Source: Amoebidium appalachense
Taxonomy: Eukaryota > Ichthyosporea
Length of the DNA: 64,000 nucleotides
Assembly: GCA_963693365.1 (NCBI GenBank)
Contig: CAVNZM010000011.1
Span: forward strand, 3,162,001-3,226,000
Reading direction: 5' to 3'
Shown one piece after another: positions 12,799 through 26,353 of this stretch. Positions within the stretch are counted from its first letter, which is position 1, and each line of letters opens with the position of its first letter. The position numbers and the translations under genes were made by a program. Below the pieces are notes generated by a model, which was given only the letters and a program-made list of their open reading frames with translations, was not told the origin of the DNA and did no database searches.

Positions 12799-12842
<44 letters not shown>

Positions 12843-12893
12843 CCTCTCTCGCTCTACTGTAGCTCTCACCTTCTCAGTCTCCTTTTCTCTCTC

Positions 12894-12985
<92 letters not shown>

Positions 12986-12986
12986 C
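12614..12986. repeat. C-run, (CT)n and (GT)n compound tract
   Basis: A C-run (12614-12638), a second C-run near 12668-12685, an irregular pure-pyrimidine CT block (about 12685-12850), then (GT)n at 12897-12984. Further CT/CCCT sequence continues to about 13230. There is no gene. Confidence 0.9.
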
Positions 12987-14204
12987 CACCCCCCCTCTAG
13001 AGAGTCTCTCTCTCTCCACTTCTTTTTTCTCTCTCACACCGTCCCCCTCTTTCCCTCCCTCCCTTTCCGTTCCTCCCTCCCTTCATCCCCTCCTTCTCCC
13101 CTTCCTTCTTCTTTTCCTCTCTCCCTCTCTCTCTCCCCTTCTCTCCCTTGCTCCCTCCTCTCCCTCCCTCCCTCCCTCCCTCCCTCCCACTCTCCGTGTC
13201 TCTCTCATTCCCTCTCTCTCTCTCTCTCATTTTTCAACCTCCTCCCCAGGGCTCACTTTTCCCCTTGCCCTCTCCTCATTTTCCTCTCTTGCTCCTTCCT
13301 ACCTTTTTCCCCTTTGACAAGGAATGAGGCCCGGGTACCATATCAGGAGCGGGCAATTTTTGAATTCTCCCTCCCCGGCCCCGCCGGGGAAAATTTGAGG
13401 TTTTTGGACCTCAAAGAAGTCAAATCCTGCAAAATCCACTACCGGGAGGCCAAAAAGGGTGATTTTACAAAAAAGGAGGGACATACATGAAAAAGAGAAA
13501 ATGGGCGAGTTCAGTGGGCTGCCGATAAGTATATTTCGTGCTGGGCCGGTATACATGCTGCCGTGGTTGTTGCTGTAGACGGCAGTATGGCATCGCATGT
13601 GTCACGTGACCTGCACGTGAATGCGACCATGTGCAGGCACTGAGTCTAGGGGGATTTGTATGTGTGTTTTGGAGCACCGACAAGGCAGAGCCAGGGTGAG
13701 GGATGTGTAAACATGGAGTTTAGGGAGATCGTGCTGCTATTGTAACATGTGCACAAAACAGCCACGTGCACCGGCACACTCCGGTGTACAGAACAATAAT
13801 ATGCACATGCGTCACTGTAATATCATGTATGCGCATGCCGCACAAGGTTTAGGAGACCACCACAGTATATACTATTTTCTTTTGGTTGATATCCATGTAG
13901 GAATGGTGTGTTGCAGTTGTCATGATCAGCCTGAGGCAGGCACGTGCACTCACTGAATCACTAGAACTCATGAATAAAAAATACATTCGCTAAAAACGGC
14001 AAGGTAAATTTGGGGCCAAGCTATTATTTCCCCCTTTTAAACGTTTTTTTAGCTCCAAGAACTTCGACGCCAAAATTTCTATATTTGGCCATCGTATATG
14101 ATAATGAACACGTGTACTTAAATTAAAGTAGTTATATAAATATGAGCGGCCCGTTACAAATACAGTGACGAAAAACAGTGACCCACGAGCAGTTTTTCTT
14201 TCTA

Positions 14205-14263
<59 letters not shown>

Positions 14264-14676
14264 ACACACACCAGACACACACACCACCACCACGGTGACC
14301 ACCACCACCACCACCACCACCACTCACCCCTTAAAAAAACCACACACATACGTGCACGTGTACACACACACACAGAACACCACCACCACCTCCACTGGAC
14401 CCCATTTCCTCGTTGTTTTCTTAAGCCTTCAGACCAGTCCTGCACACTGGAGTTAAACAATTGAATTCACCTAGGCTGACATGCATCCACCCCCGCCTTC
14501 CACTTCCCCTCCCCCCCCACCCCCACCCCCCACCCCCCCCCACCCCCACCCCTCCCCCCTCGATGAAGAAGGGCCCCCGTAAGCCTTGGGGGGGGGGGGG
14601 GGGGGGGGGGGGGGAGAGGGGAGAGGGGGAGCTCTTGAGCCTCCGGGTAGGGAAGTGGGGTCCGGGGATCCGGAGA

Positions 14677-14708
<32 letters not shown>

Positions 14709-15479
14709 AAGGGGGGCATATAATATTGGGCCTAGATATCATAGTATGGGGCCCCGGGGGAGGGGAGAGGTGGGGGGGGGAGGGGGGAGGATCCACGGGA
14801 AAGACCTTTAGGTGCATGTTCTTATTTATACCCCCTTCGAATCATCCCCCTCTCCCCCCCCCCTCCCCCCCCTGAGTGCAGGCCGTGACGTAGCTACGAT
14901 AACCCTGCAGAAGGCAACAAAAATGTATTAATTACTAGCACTATACATGTGTTCATAGTGCAGCTTGCACCACGTATGATCTCAGCAACTTTAAAGTAGT
15001 CACAAAGTTTAGTTATTTTCATTATTTTCATTGCTCTGAACTCTATTACTCTGAAATGATCACCGTGCATGTGCCGCAAGATAACAACCCTATATGTGTG
15101 CAGCTGCTGCCTGCAGGTTAGACTCGCTGAAAAGACAATTGTCAGTGTGCATCCGACGCTTGCAGCTGCAGCTAGCCTCTGCAACATTAATACTTGCCAA
15201 GTGAATGCTCTTACACTTGATCATCATTCACTCAAAAAACCGAGGACCGACAGATTAAATATTAATGTCGATCCGAATGATCAGCAAGTGTCTATGCGTA
15301 CTACTATATATACACACACGTAAAATGCGAAGCTATCAGTTACAAGGCACACCTGCTGCACTGGCACACATACACATACACACCGGCAGATCGATGCTGT
15401 CAAAATTTACTTTCATGTACTTCGTAGGTCCGACACAGGTGCACATGAACACGTACATATGTACAAGCCGCGCACACAC

Positions 15480-15610
15480 CACACCACACATACACACACA
15501 CACACACACACTCACACACGCACACACGCACACACGCACACACGCACACACGCACACACGCACGCACGCACGCACACACACACACACACGCACGCACGCA
15601 CGCGCGCGCG

Positions 15611-15686
<76 letters not shown>

Positions 15687-15708
15687 GACACACACACACA
15701 CACACACA
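15480..15708. repeat. (CA)n / (CG)n alternating purine-pyrimidine tract
   Basis: CA repeats turn into CACG and CGCA repeats, then an almost pure (CG)9-10 at about 15600-15619, then (CA)n to about 15708. About 230 bp of near-perfect purine-pyrimidine alternation with a GC core is the classic sequence type for left-handed Z-DNA. Confidence 0.9.
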
Positions 15709-16012
15709 TCACTGGGTGCGCTCGCTGGGGATTAGTTTTTTGGCACGCTGTTGACTTTATCGTGTGTTTATTATTTGCTATTTATTGGCCAGCGGCCAAC
15801 ATTTAAAAATATACTATATACCTAAAAATAGATACTGACTACGGCCAGCAGACATTATACACCTTCCAGGACACATTAACACCAATAGTCTAACACACCA
15901 TACTCTCGATCACAAAGAATTCCTAACAAACAGAGAAAAGTGCAAAGGCTCTGTACTATTACTCAGATTCTAAATTTTAATTCTTTACAGTAAACTTCGG
16001 AATGAAAGCTAG

Positions 16013-16052
<40 letters not shown>

Positions 16053-16138
16053 CCCCTAACATGACTGTACGAAGAACAGGTATAACTTGAAGCACTACAA
16101 CACATATGAGATCCGTTACATTGGTGTACATTCCAATA

Positions 16139-17801
16139 TTAGACACTAGTTTGGCTACTCTGACTACTCTGAGATCCTGATTGGCTGCCTGCAGACTTGC
16201 GGCCACGATTACTTTGCTTTCGATCGTGCCATTGCAGCTGCGTCTCTCCAGCAGGTGGCAACGCCAGGCCCAGCACAGCAGATGCACGAGAAGGGGGTGG
16301 GAACTGCCCACCAGCCGAGGGCTGGCCCACATGGCCCAAGTAAGGATGGGGACCGTGCTGCGGCAGTAGCCCAGGCATGGGGAAGGCAGGGCCGGGCTGA
16401 GGCGGCATGATGCCCCACGGTGGGGGCCAGCCATGTGGGTGGTGCGGGCCTGGATGGGGTGCAGGGGGCATGTGCGGCACATGGCCCTGCTGCATGTCAA
16501 GCGCGGGTGCTGGTGGCATGGCATCCTGATTGGCTGCAACCCAACGTGGGCAGCTCTTGGCCCGATTGGAGCCGGGGCAGCCCTTGCCCTGGCGGCCACA
16601 CGTCTTGCAGGTCTTGGGGGCTCTCTGGGGTGGCTGCATAGGAGGGGGCACCGGCAAATCCATCTGCAGGGGCCCCTCAGGGCCAATGTTGCGATGCTTT
16701 TTGCCCACTAGCATGGGCAAGGGCCGCTCACGCTGCGCCCCTGCATCGACACCGTCTGGAACAGGGAGGGGTGGCAAGGGGGCAGGCCGTATGGTTGCTG
16801 GCACAGCGTCTGCCCTCTCCTCGCGCATACGCTTGCGGTGATCTGCCAGGCCCTCGTGTGTGGAGCGCTGTGCATGTGCCGTCTGCCAGGTCTTCCACTT
16901 GTCGAAATGCTTCTTGATGTAGGCCGCATCCTTCATGTAGATTCCCCCAGCCACAGAGGCAGCCTTGTTGAAGTCTTGGGCCAAAGCCTCGAACAGCTGG
17001 CCGTTGGGCTTTGCATGTGCCTTGTAGGTGCCCAGGAGCAGCGTGCTGAATAGCTTGCGCTCCTGAGGGGTAAGCACCGGAAGGAAGGGGATGGCCACAT
17101 GTTGCTTCTGCGCCAGGAACTTGTAGTCGCCCCTCAGTGCAGGGTCCGGCTGTGGTGCACCACGCGCCACCTGGTTGCCCCCCCCCATGGCAGCACCGTC
17201 ACCCTCCTCGACCTCACAGTCCTCTGGCCCGCCCATCACGCCATTGGCTGCAGGCTCGATGTTATCAGACGGAGGTGGGGGTGCGGGCACCGCAACTGGC
17301 TCCTGCGCCGGGGCATTGGCCACACAGGAGAGCGGGGCAAAGTTGAAGTACTCCTCCGGTAGCTTGTAGCAGCCTACGGGTACCCACTGGGGGTCGAGGT
17401 GATGGCCGTACAGCATCAGCGCCAGTGCCTCCATGTCGTCAACAATCCAGGGGCTGTAGTGGGGGGGCCCCGATGCCTGGCCCAGGCGGTTGCGGTAGTG
17501 TGCACGCAGGTTGTGGCGGTGGCGCCTATTGGACATGGTGGCGTCCAGCAGGCGCAGCGACATGCGTGTGGCCCCAAAGTGGGTGGCCAGGGGGTTGTGC
17601 ACTGCCCCCTCCACCTCGTTGGTGCCCCGGATGCAGCGGTAGCGCATGAGCCCATCTGCGTCGGCAGTGGTCTCGTAGTAGAGGGGCAGGCCGGGGGGGT
17701 CCGACAGACAGCCATTTTGGGCGTGTTCGAGCAGCGACTGTGGGGGCACAAGCAAACATCAGAGAGATGGGTGGGTGGTGGTGGTGGTAGTGTGTGTGTA
17801 T

Positions 17802-17832
<31 letters not shown>

Positions 17833-17917
17833 GGGGGGGGGGGGATGGGGTTGCTAAGGAAAAAAACGAGCAGGGAAAGGCAAAAAACAACTGGCTAGGC
17901 AGCAAGGGCCGTGCGGG

Positions 17918-17987
<70 letters not shown>

Positions 17988-18572
17988 ATGTTTGGGGGGG
18001 GGAGGGGGGGGGGGGGGGGGGGGGGAGGCTAGGGTGTGCGTGTGTGTGCAGATGAACCAAGGATGACAAATAAGCGAAGAATCTTTTCTGTGGTGGTGGA
18101 GTTGTTGGGCGCCTGCAGGGGAGGGGGGGGGGGGGGGGGGGGATGTTGCCTCGAGTCTTTCAAAGCCATCCTTCTTGAACAGAGGCTTGCCATCCGGTCC
18201 GGGCGGCACATCCTTGTAGGTGTTTTTGAACTCCACCAGCCGCGAGACCAGCGTGTATGGGTCGGGAATAACCCGCCGGATGCGCTCCATGAAGTAGCTC
18301 AGGTCGCCGCCCTTGAGCTCGGTTTCAATGTCGATGCCCTTCTGCTCCAGCACCCCCTGTGAGGCAGGATGCCAATATTAATTTACTACGCACACTGCAA
18401 TTTGGGTTTGGTAGACTTTGATACCTGCCGTTATTGTAGGACCCCTCCCCTCCACCCCCCCCATCTTCTCCCCCAACACAAGTAAAAAATGCATGTGGCT
18501 CTTTCCCCCCACAACCCTACATTATTTCTCTCTAGGCATATGAATAACCCCCACTCTCCTCCCCCCCCCCCC

Positions 18573-18614
<42 letters not shown>

Positions 18615-19659
18615 TTGCCCCCCCTCTCTCTGAGGCTCAGGCTCTCTCTCTTCCCTCAGAAGTTTTGTCGAAGGTGTGCATGGTTGTGGGTGGAATGGTG
18701 AGTGTGTGCTAACGAGTGTATGTGTGTGTGCGCGTCAGTCACGCATGTTGTTGTTGCCGTTTTTTTTATTTTTATTTTTTATTTTTTATTTTGGGGGGGG
18801 GGGGGGGGGGGGGGGCACCTTCACATGTCCGTAATCCTCTTCATTCCACACAAATATTGCCTCGCTGAGTGCGCGTGCGTACTCAGCCCTGCGGGGGTGT
18901 GACTTGTACGTGCCGTCCGCCGTGTTTGCAATGGAGTGGAAGGCGTCATTCAGCACAGTCTGCCACACCACCTCCCCAGGCGGTGCCTGGCCCAACATGC
19001 CCTCTCTGGGAGCTGCCTCGGGTCCCCCTGGGGCTGCCTCAAGGCCCCCCGGGGCTGCCTGGGGGTCCTGGGGGGGTGCCTGTGGGCCGGCAAGGGGTTG
19101 CTGCTGCTCGGCAGGGGGAGGACTGGCAGGGGGAGGGGCTGGGTCAGGGACCACCGGCACCTCGGCACCTGGGTCCGGTGGGGGCTGAATGGGCCGTAGC
19201 CACTGCAGGTGCACCATCAGCTCAAAGGGCGGCGGGCCCAGCTCTCCCAGGGTCTTGCCCTTGTCGGGGCCAAAGGGCACCTGCATGGCCGGCGACAGCA
19301 CCTGATCCACCCGCACCACTGCATGCTTCTTGCCCACCTTCATGCCCCCCCAGCGCTCCGGCTGCACAGCCAGCACCACCCCGGTGGCTGCTGCAGCATG
19401 TGGGCCCCGCCGGGGCACAATCTCAACCCCTTCACCGAGTGCCTTTGCATGAAGCCGCGCTGCATGTCATAGAGGGAAGCAAAAAACTCAGCCAAAAAGC
19501 CACAGCACCAACGTTTTTCTCTTCGCTCCACAAAAATCAAATGCATATTCCTTAGCAACCCCCTTCCCCCCCCCCCCCCCCCCCCCTTCTCCCTCCCCCC
19601 CCCCCCCTCCTCCCAGTGCCCAGCTTGTGTGGCACTTGCACGTGTTAACAGTGCTATAG

Positions 19660-19692
<33 letters not shown>

Positions 19693-21317
19693 ACCACCAC
19701 CACCACCACCACCAATCACCCCCTCCTTTGATAGCCACCCGACACCCAGCATAACACAACTGGAACACTGGCCCATGTGGTCAGCCACCTTTTTTTTTTT
19801 TCCCCCCCCCCCCCCCCCCCCCTCCCCCTCCCCCCTCCCCTCTCCTCTGGGGGGCCCACAATCTTTCTATATCTGGCATAAGCACATAAGCACTGGGGCA
19901 AAAAGCAGGTGGGATACACACCTGACAGGTTTGGCCTATCGACCACGGCCGAGTAGACCTGCAGGGACGCATATGCATCAAGGGCAGCGTAGGTGGCCTG
20001 CACCTCTGATAGCGGCTCGTGCCAGTTGGAGCATCGAACAAGTGCCGGCTTGGGCAGCTTCTTGCCTATGACCTGGGCAGTGATGTCGGCCAAGCCCCGG
20101 GCCGCAGAGGTGATAGCTGCACGGGCATAGCAGAACCGGCCCAGCTCCAGATAGCTGGCCACAGGGGTGCCGTAGTCCTTGTTGAGGTGGGCCGAGTCCG
20201 TGCCGATCTGCTTGCCCACCTTGATGATGCTGGGGTCCCTAAGCAGCGCAATCAGCTCGTCCACCAGCCGCGCGGGCGGGCTGTGGTTGGGGCCCATGCG
20301 TGCCAAGTGGAAGATGTACACGGCCCGTGCGGTGGCAATCTGCAGCGTGCAAACCTTGGACCGCGCCTGGCCCACCCGATAGACCCACTCGCAGTCCAGC
20401 CCCACCACGCGGTGCTGCTGCCCCTCCAGGTCGGCACGAATGGCCGCTGTAGCCACCACCGCCCCCTGGCAGTCGGTGTACACCGGCTTAGGGTAGTTGG
20501 CCGGCAGCTCCAGCCCAGGCAGACCGTCCGTCACGCTTACCAGCGCAGCCTCGTTCAGACGGACGGGGCATTTTGGCCGGGCTAGGGTTGGAAACATGCG
20601 CTCAACAAACGCCCGGTCTTGGCAGCACCGATCTGTGTAGAAGAAGGCCGGGCCCTTGCTGTTGAGCGCCGCCGTGGTGGCAGAGATGCGCTGGATCACG
20701 GGCTCAATCTCCTGGTGGCTGCAGTCCCGTGTAAATACCTGCGCCCGGATCTCTGGGGTGCCGCACTGTGTGAGAGGGCATCTCCGAGCAGCCATGCATG
20801 TTCTAGCTTCCCTTACCACATGGCCCTTCACGAGACTTCAGTGCCCACACAATCCTTTCCCCCTCCCTCCCCCCAAACCCATGTGCCCACATACTTTCCC
20901 CTCCCTCTCCCCCAAAACCCTTCCCCCTCCTTCCCCCCAAACCCATGTGCCCACATACTTTCCCCAGGCCTCCCTTTCCCCCAAAATCTTCCCCCCCCTC
21001 CCCCCTAAACCCATGTACCTACAATCCTTCCCCCTTCCTCCCCCTAAACCCTTGTGATCACAATCCTTTCCCCCTCTCTGCCTTCCCCCCAAACCCATGT
21101 GCCCACGATCCTTCCCCACTCCCCCTCCCCCCAAACCATGGGACAGCCCTCCATATGGCACCTACTGCTCCCCCCCCCCCCCCCCCCCCCCCCACCCCGG
21201 GCCTCTTGCCCTCTCTACCTTCAACCCCGACGGTGGTGTCTCCCCCCCCCCCCCCCCCCCCCCCCCTGCATCCCTTGCAATCACTGGCCCCTACTCCCAT
21301 TCTGCTTGGCAGAAGCT

Positions 21318-21376
<59 letters not shown>

Positions 21377-21611
21377 ATTCCCCGCCAAAAGAAAGCTCCA
21401 CCCCAGCCCACCCCAATCTCTACCCAGCAAAAACACATACACACATATCTGGAGCTTCCTAGTTTTTGCTCGACAGGGCAAGAATTGTCCCCAAAACCCA
21501 CATACTACAAACCTCTACTCACAGTGTGCCACCTCATTAAATGTGGAGCCTAAGAGATTTAAAGGCCCTAGAGGGGGGAGGGGGGGGAGGGGGGGGAGGG
21601 GGGGCGTGTGT

Positions 21612-21642
<31 letters not shown>

Positions 21643-22075
21643 GGGCGTGTGTGGGGGGGGGGGAGGGGGGGGAGGGGAGGGGGCCTGGGGGAGAGTGGGG
21701 GGAGGGGGGAGAAGAGGAGGGACCACACACCGCCAAGCTCGTTTACACAAGTCCATAGGCCTCGGTACAGAGGCTCCCCATTGATGCCGGTGAGCTTCCC
21801 AATTTGGAAGGTGTGGTCGGCCTTGAGCACGTTGTTTACGGGCTTGAGCTGCGTGTCCAGGCTCTGGTACTTTGCCGTGCGGTCGCTGAACTCAGTATAC
21901 ACGGCACTCAGGTATTTGCCTGAACCCCAAGTACTGTTAGAACTCCACCACCCTCCCATCAGGACCATCCCCCCATTCCCTCTAGTCCCTCGTGTTCATC
22001 TCACCTCTCTGTATTTTCGTAAGTCTGTATGGCTTTTCCCATCTCAAAAACGCTACACACCCATCTCCGGCCGTT

Positions 22076-22131
<56 letters not shown>

Positions 22132-22330
22132 CCCCCCCCCCCCGCCCCGCCTCCCCGGCGCGCGCAAACCCTCCAAGTCATTGCACCAACTTTCACCTTC
22201 TTTCCCCTTTGTGCCCCATCTGCAGTTTGTCCCCTGCACGTCCGTTTGCCCTTCCCCCCCACACCCTCCTGCCACTACTATAATAACCATTAAGTACCGC
22301 CACCAAGATCCAGTCTACCACCATGTGCCC

Positions 22331-22370
<40 letters not shown>

Positions 22371-22519
22371 CTCTCCACCTCCTTTCCCCCAACACACACA
22401 GACACACATGCGCACACCCACCATCTAATTTCAGGCATAACAGTTCTCCACGATTTCCCAAGCACACTCACTGGTACATGGACCGTTATGCTTTCACCCC
22501 TCTGATGATCCCTCTGCCC

Positions 22520-22550
<31 letters not shown>

Positions 22551-22629
22551 ACCACCACCACCACCACCACCACCACCATGACTGATTGCCACCACCACCA
22601 CCTAATCCATCACCATGTCCCCCTCCCCC

Positions 22630-22683
<54 letters not shown>

Positions 22684-24066
22684 GGACCCACAAGTACACG
22701 CACACTCACAGGCGCACATCCACCACCACACATCCACCACCACCATAATAGAAACTTATTGACCACACTTCCAAAACCCATTTCCAAGTCCCCCCCCCCC
22801 CCCCTAAAAAAAAAAATAAAAAATAATAAAACAAAACCCTACCAAGCCAACCCAAAAAATGCCCAAGCACGTGCATACAAAACAATGGGGACCATTTACA
22901 CACCCAAAATGCAGTGCACACTTGCCTGAAGGCACATGTCCAGCGTAACCATTTTTGTCACCAAACGCCGAGAACTTAGCCGCCTGCTCCTCTGGGGGAA
23001 GTTCTGTCAGGCGCTGGTCGTGGGGGCGGAAATCGTTACGCTTTTTGAGTTCATACTTGGTCCAATGCAGCGCCCTCGAGTAATACAGGAGCCGCTGCTC
23101 GTCGTATCGCTGCTTGTGGAGCTCCGAGAGGAGGGTGGCAAAGGCGTTTGGGCCCACACCTTTGTCTGCCAGTGCACGCAACAATGTTACCACCTTTAGG
23201 TCGAGCCCACTGCGGTGGCTAAGGTAGGCCGGAAACTGATCACGCATGAAGAGTGGAAGGCGTTTAATTGTCTGGGGGTTTGTGCCGGCAAAGTTTTTTT
23301 TGCATGTGTCACAAAAGTACCGGGCCGTGATAATGTAGTAGCAGCTGTCAAAGTCGATAACACGCCGTCCTACGGGGTTGCTCATGAACCCATTGCGAGA
23401 AGTACGGTGTGGGTTGGGGTGGTTGTGGGGGTCCACGTAGTGATCATCGAAGGGGCACGGCACCATGAAACCGGGAGACAACCTTTCCGGAAGCCAGGCA
23501 AAACATCTGGGTTTGTAGAAAGGCGCTGGATCGCCCCCAAATTTAAAGCCTATAATGGGAGGTGGAAGATGCCACCCCACAGGCGTCTTCTCATCTTTGA
23601 GACTCTCTTTCACTGTGTGCAGGTGCGACTTGATTGTTTCGCCCGCCGCGTCAGAAAACTCCTCTCCACCGTCATCCCCGTCCGTATTATCTTCTCCCTC
23701 TTCCTCCCCTTCATCCTCGTCTACCCGGTACGCATCTGCTGCTGCATTTAGCAAAGGTTCCTCGTCGGGTTGCACCTGTATGTCTGGTGGGTGTGGAGCA
23801 GGGGCCCGATCCATTTCTCTTGGTAACGAATGGACGCTACCTGCCTCAACTACACGGGCCCTTATGTCGGCGGCCTTAGATAGAGGGGGCTGTTCGGGTT
23901 GTACGTTTACGTTTAGTTCCTGCAAAACAGCTTTGTTTGCCGTCCCAAAACCTGCAAAGTTCTGAACAAATGCAGCATCTTTTTTTTTGCGCCCAGCTCC
24001 CTCCCTAGCTCCGCCTGTTTTATGCCCAGGGCGCTGTGTTGTGCCCTTAGGGCAGCCTGGCTTCAT
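16139..24066 (-). CDS. Transposase-like protein with DUF6729-type N-terminus and DEDDy 3'-5' exonuclease domain
   Basis: Six - strand exons: A 24066-22926, B 21919-21731, C 20765-19922, D 19459-18819, E 18356-18150, F 17737-16139 (ends TGA). Phases agree at A/B, C/D, D/E and E/F; B/C is off by one base. The product is about 1,540 residues. Exon A has a basic N-terminus, an acidic linker, then a Cys-containing domain (PRCFAWLPERLSPG near 187; CDTC at 252-255) resembling DUF6729. Exon B plus the start of C carry DDE/RNase H-like motifs: VLKADHTFQIGK, LWTCVNELG, FFYTDRCCQD. Exon C then has a WRN-type exonuclease: VGLDCEW (Exo I), VGKQIGTDSAHLNKDYG (Exo II), YAALDAYASLQVY (Exo III, DEDDy type). 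Exon F has RCIRGTNEVEGAVH, where a catalytic Glu could lie, and a Pro/Gly-rich tail with a CKTCGRQGKGCPGSNRAKSC knuckle. I infer a domesticated or active transposable-element gene. An upstream exon is possible. Confidence 0.82.
17738..18149. repeat. Repeat-filled intron E/F of the exonuclease-transposase gene
   Basis: From the low end: GGT/GT-rich sequence (17768-17816), a G-run (17817-17844), (CT)n (17920-17973), G-runs (17994-18025) and another G-run at 18122-18142. In the transcript the 3' end of the intron is CA/C-rich. The donor is GAG|gcaaca, a GC donor. Confidence 0.85.
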
Positions 24067-25284
24067 TTTAAACACTTGGGGCCTGGCCCCCTGCCCCCCT
24101 AGTGCGACTACGTTACCGCAAACATTCCCGTATTCCAGTGTGCTCGGCCTGTCCTTCCCCTCCTCCCCCCCCCCCCCCCCCCCCCTCCCTGTCTGTCTCT
24201 TTCTCTCTCAGATGATCTACCGACCTTCCCTCCCTCCCTCCCTTTTCCGCTTAGCCCCCCTCCCCTCCCTCTCTCTCGCTCTCTATCTCTCGCTCTCCTC
24301 CCATCCCCCGCCAACTCTCTATTTTTCCTTCCCTCCCTTTTTCCTCCCTCCCTTCCTCTTCACCCCCCCCCCCCCCCCCCCCTCTCTCTCTCCCTCTTTC
24401 TCTCTCTCCCCCTGTCCCTCCCTCCCCCCTGCATCCCCTCCCTGCCTCCACTCCCTCTCTCTTTCTCTCTCTCTCTCTCAGAACACCTATAGACATAGAT
24501 ATGCAGGAAGTTGCATTCTTCTGGCACCTTTCTTTTTGTAATTTTTTTTGGGGGGTGGGATGTTTTTAATATCCCCTAGAAGGGGGGAGGGTAAAGGGTG
24601 GACGGGGGCAACTGCAAATGTGTGTAAATGTAGTTGTTGTCTGTTTATCGTCAAAAAGGAGGAAGAGGGAAGGAACTGGAAACTCGAAGGGGTTGGGGGG
24701 GGGGGGGGGGGTCGCCATGTGGCATACCCCCCCCCCCCCCCCTCCCCCCTCCTCCCTCCTCCCCTGCCCGGGGGAACTTTGGGAAGTGGGGAGGGGGGAA
24801 GGGGGAGGGGTAAAAGGAGGGGGGGGGGGGGGGGGGGGGGAGCGGACGAGAAAGAGGGAGGGAGAGGTCGGGAACGAGTAGTGCTGTGTCTGAAAATTCG
24901 AAAACAAAGACATTGGCAATGCTCGAATATCAGTTGGTATGTCTTCATCCTAGCCACTGAGATATCCAATAAAATTTCCAATTACATATCACTCTTCAAG
25001 CTAAAAAATAATGCATACTTGTGACCTAGCATATGCTTTCTCCAAACAGAACTTCCTGTCTTTTTAATACATAACTTTTAGCACCCGGTCCTTTGCTATT
25101 TTTTTAATTTTTATATCTTTTTAATGCAGATGGGTGAACCAGTGGTGCAACTAGTAGTTCGTCAGCAGAGCCATGAAATGTGGACCTTCCTTAAATGCCA
25201 CACAGCAAACGTGAACGCTACCGACCTGGTATGCCCCCGTTTCCCCCCCCCCCCCCTCCCCGCCCCGCCCCGCCCGCCCTTTAG
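24067..25284. other. Region between the exonuclease-transposase gene and the ArfGAP1-like exons
   Basis: CT-rich and C-rich tracts (24165-24480), a G-run (24696-24713), a C-run (24728-24743), another G-run (24815-24840), then AT-rich unique sequence (24890-25120). A frame at 25129-25230 is bounded by aatgcag and gtatgc, but its phase does not fit the next ArfGAP1-like exon and I could not identify it. The N-terminal ArfGAP zinc-finger exons were not found. Confidence 0.4.
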
Positions 25285-25565
25285 CAATGCATACACGCCT
25301 GCACGTGACAGCACCACAGATCCCTGGGCCAGCCTCAGCAGCTGGGGCCAATACCTGACCGAGTCCACAAGCCAGCTGGCCAGTACGGCAGGCAGCACAC
25401 TCACTGAGGTCGGCAAGAAGGTCAACGACAGTGTCATAGCACCCACAGCGCAGAAGGTGAGGGGGTTGGCGAGTGTGGGTGGGTGTGTGGATGTGTTGGT
25501 GATGGTGGGTGTGGTAGTGGTTAGGTGGTGGTGGTGGTGGTTTGTTGTTATTGTTTGGGGGCGCG

Positions 25566-25598
<33 letters not shown>

Positions 25599-25651
25599 GT
25601 AGATGTGTGCCTAAGCCAATTTAGGAAGAGTCTCCCCCCCTCCCCCCTCCC

Positions 25652-25750
<99 letters not shown>

Positions 25751-26094
25751 CCCCCCCCCCCCCCCCCCCCTCCCCAAGTCTTCAAGTTTTTTTACATAGG
25801 TTGCATGCTTGGTAAGTGTGTGTTTGTTTCCTTTCTTGCACTTCCACTTTGAATTAATGCGGTGTCCCCCCCTCCCCCCCCCCCCCCCCCCCTCACCTCC
25901 TCCTCTTTCACCCGTCCTCTCACCTTTGTCCGGTTTGAACTATCCAGCACCATTCACTCTTCCCATGGTATGTATCTGGCATAATCAGATGCAAGAAAAG
26001 AGACCAAGGAGATGGGCTGATGTTTGCTGTTGCAGGTCAACGACGGGTCACTGTTGACCACCCTATCGTCCAACTTCTGGTCTACCACACAGAC

Positions 26095-26162
<68 letters not shown>

Positions 26163-26176
26163 CGTGTGTGTGTGTG

Positions 26177-26272
<96 letters not shown>

Positions 26273-26280
26273 TGTGTGAC

Positions 26281-26353
<73 letters not shown>

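Larger units (their letters stand above)
8817..15990. other. 7 kb repeat-dominated region without a recognisable gene
   Basis: I looked for exons on both strands and found none with both a plausible protein and splice sites. Unique sequence (for example 8820-9840, 11220-11600, 13300-14160, 14820-15470) is broken up by the compound repeats listed separately. A hairpin-forming GAGGTTTTTGGACCTC lies at about 13397-13412. C/CA/CAC tracts occupy 14203-14330 and G-runs occur at 14588-14614 and 14681-14708. Confidence 0.4.

Noticed and set aside
25129-25230. Candidate exon before the ALPS-like exon (MGEPVVQLVVRQQSHEMWTF)
   Set aside because: Good splice-like borders, but its phase cannot be joined to the next exon and it does not resemble ArfGAP1 or any family I know.
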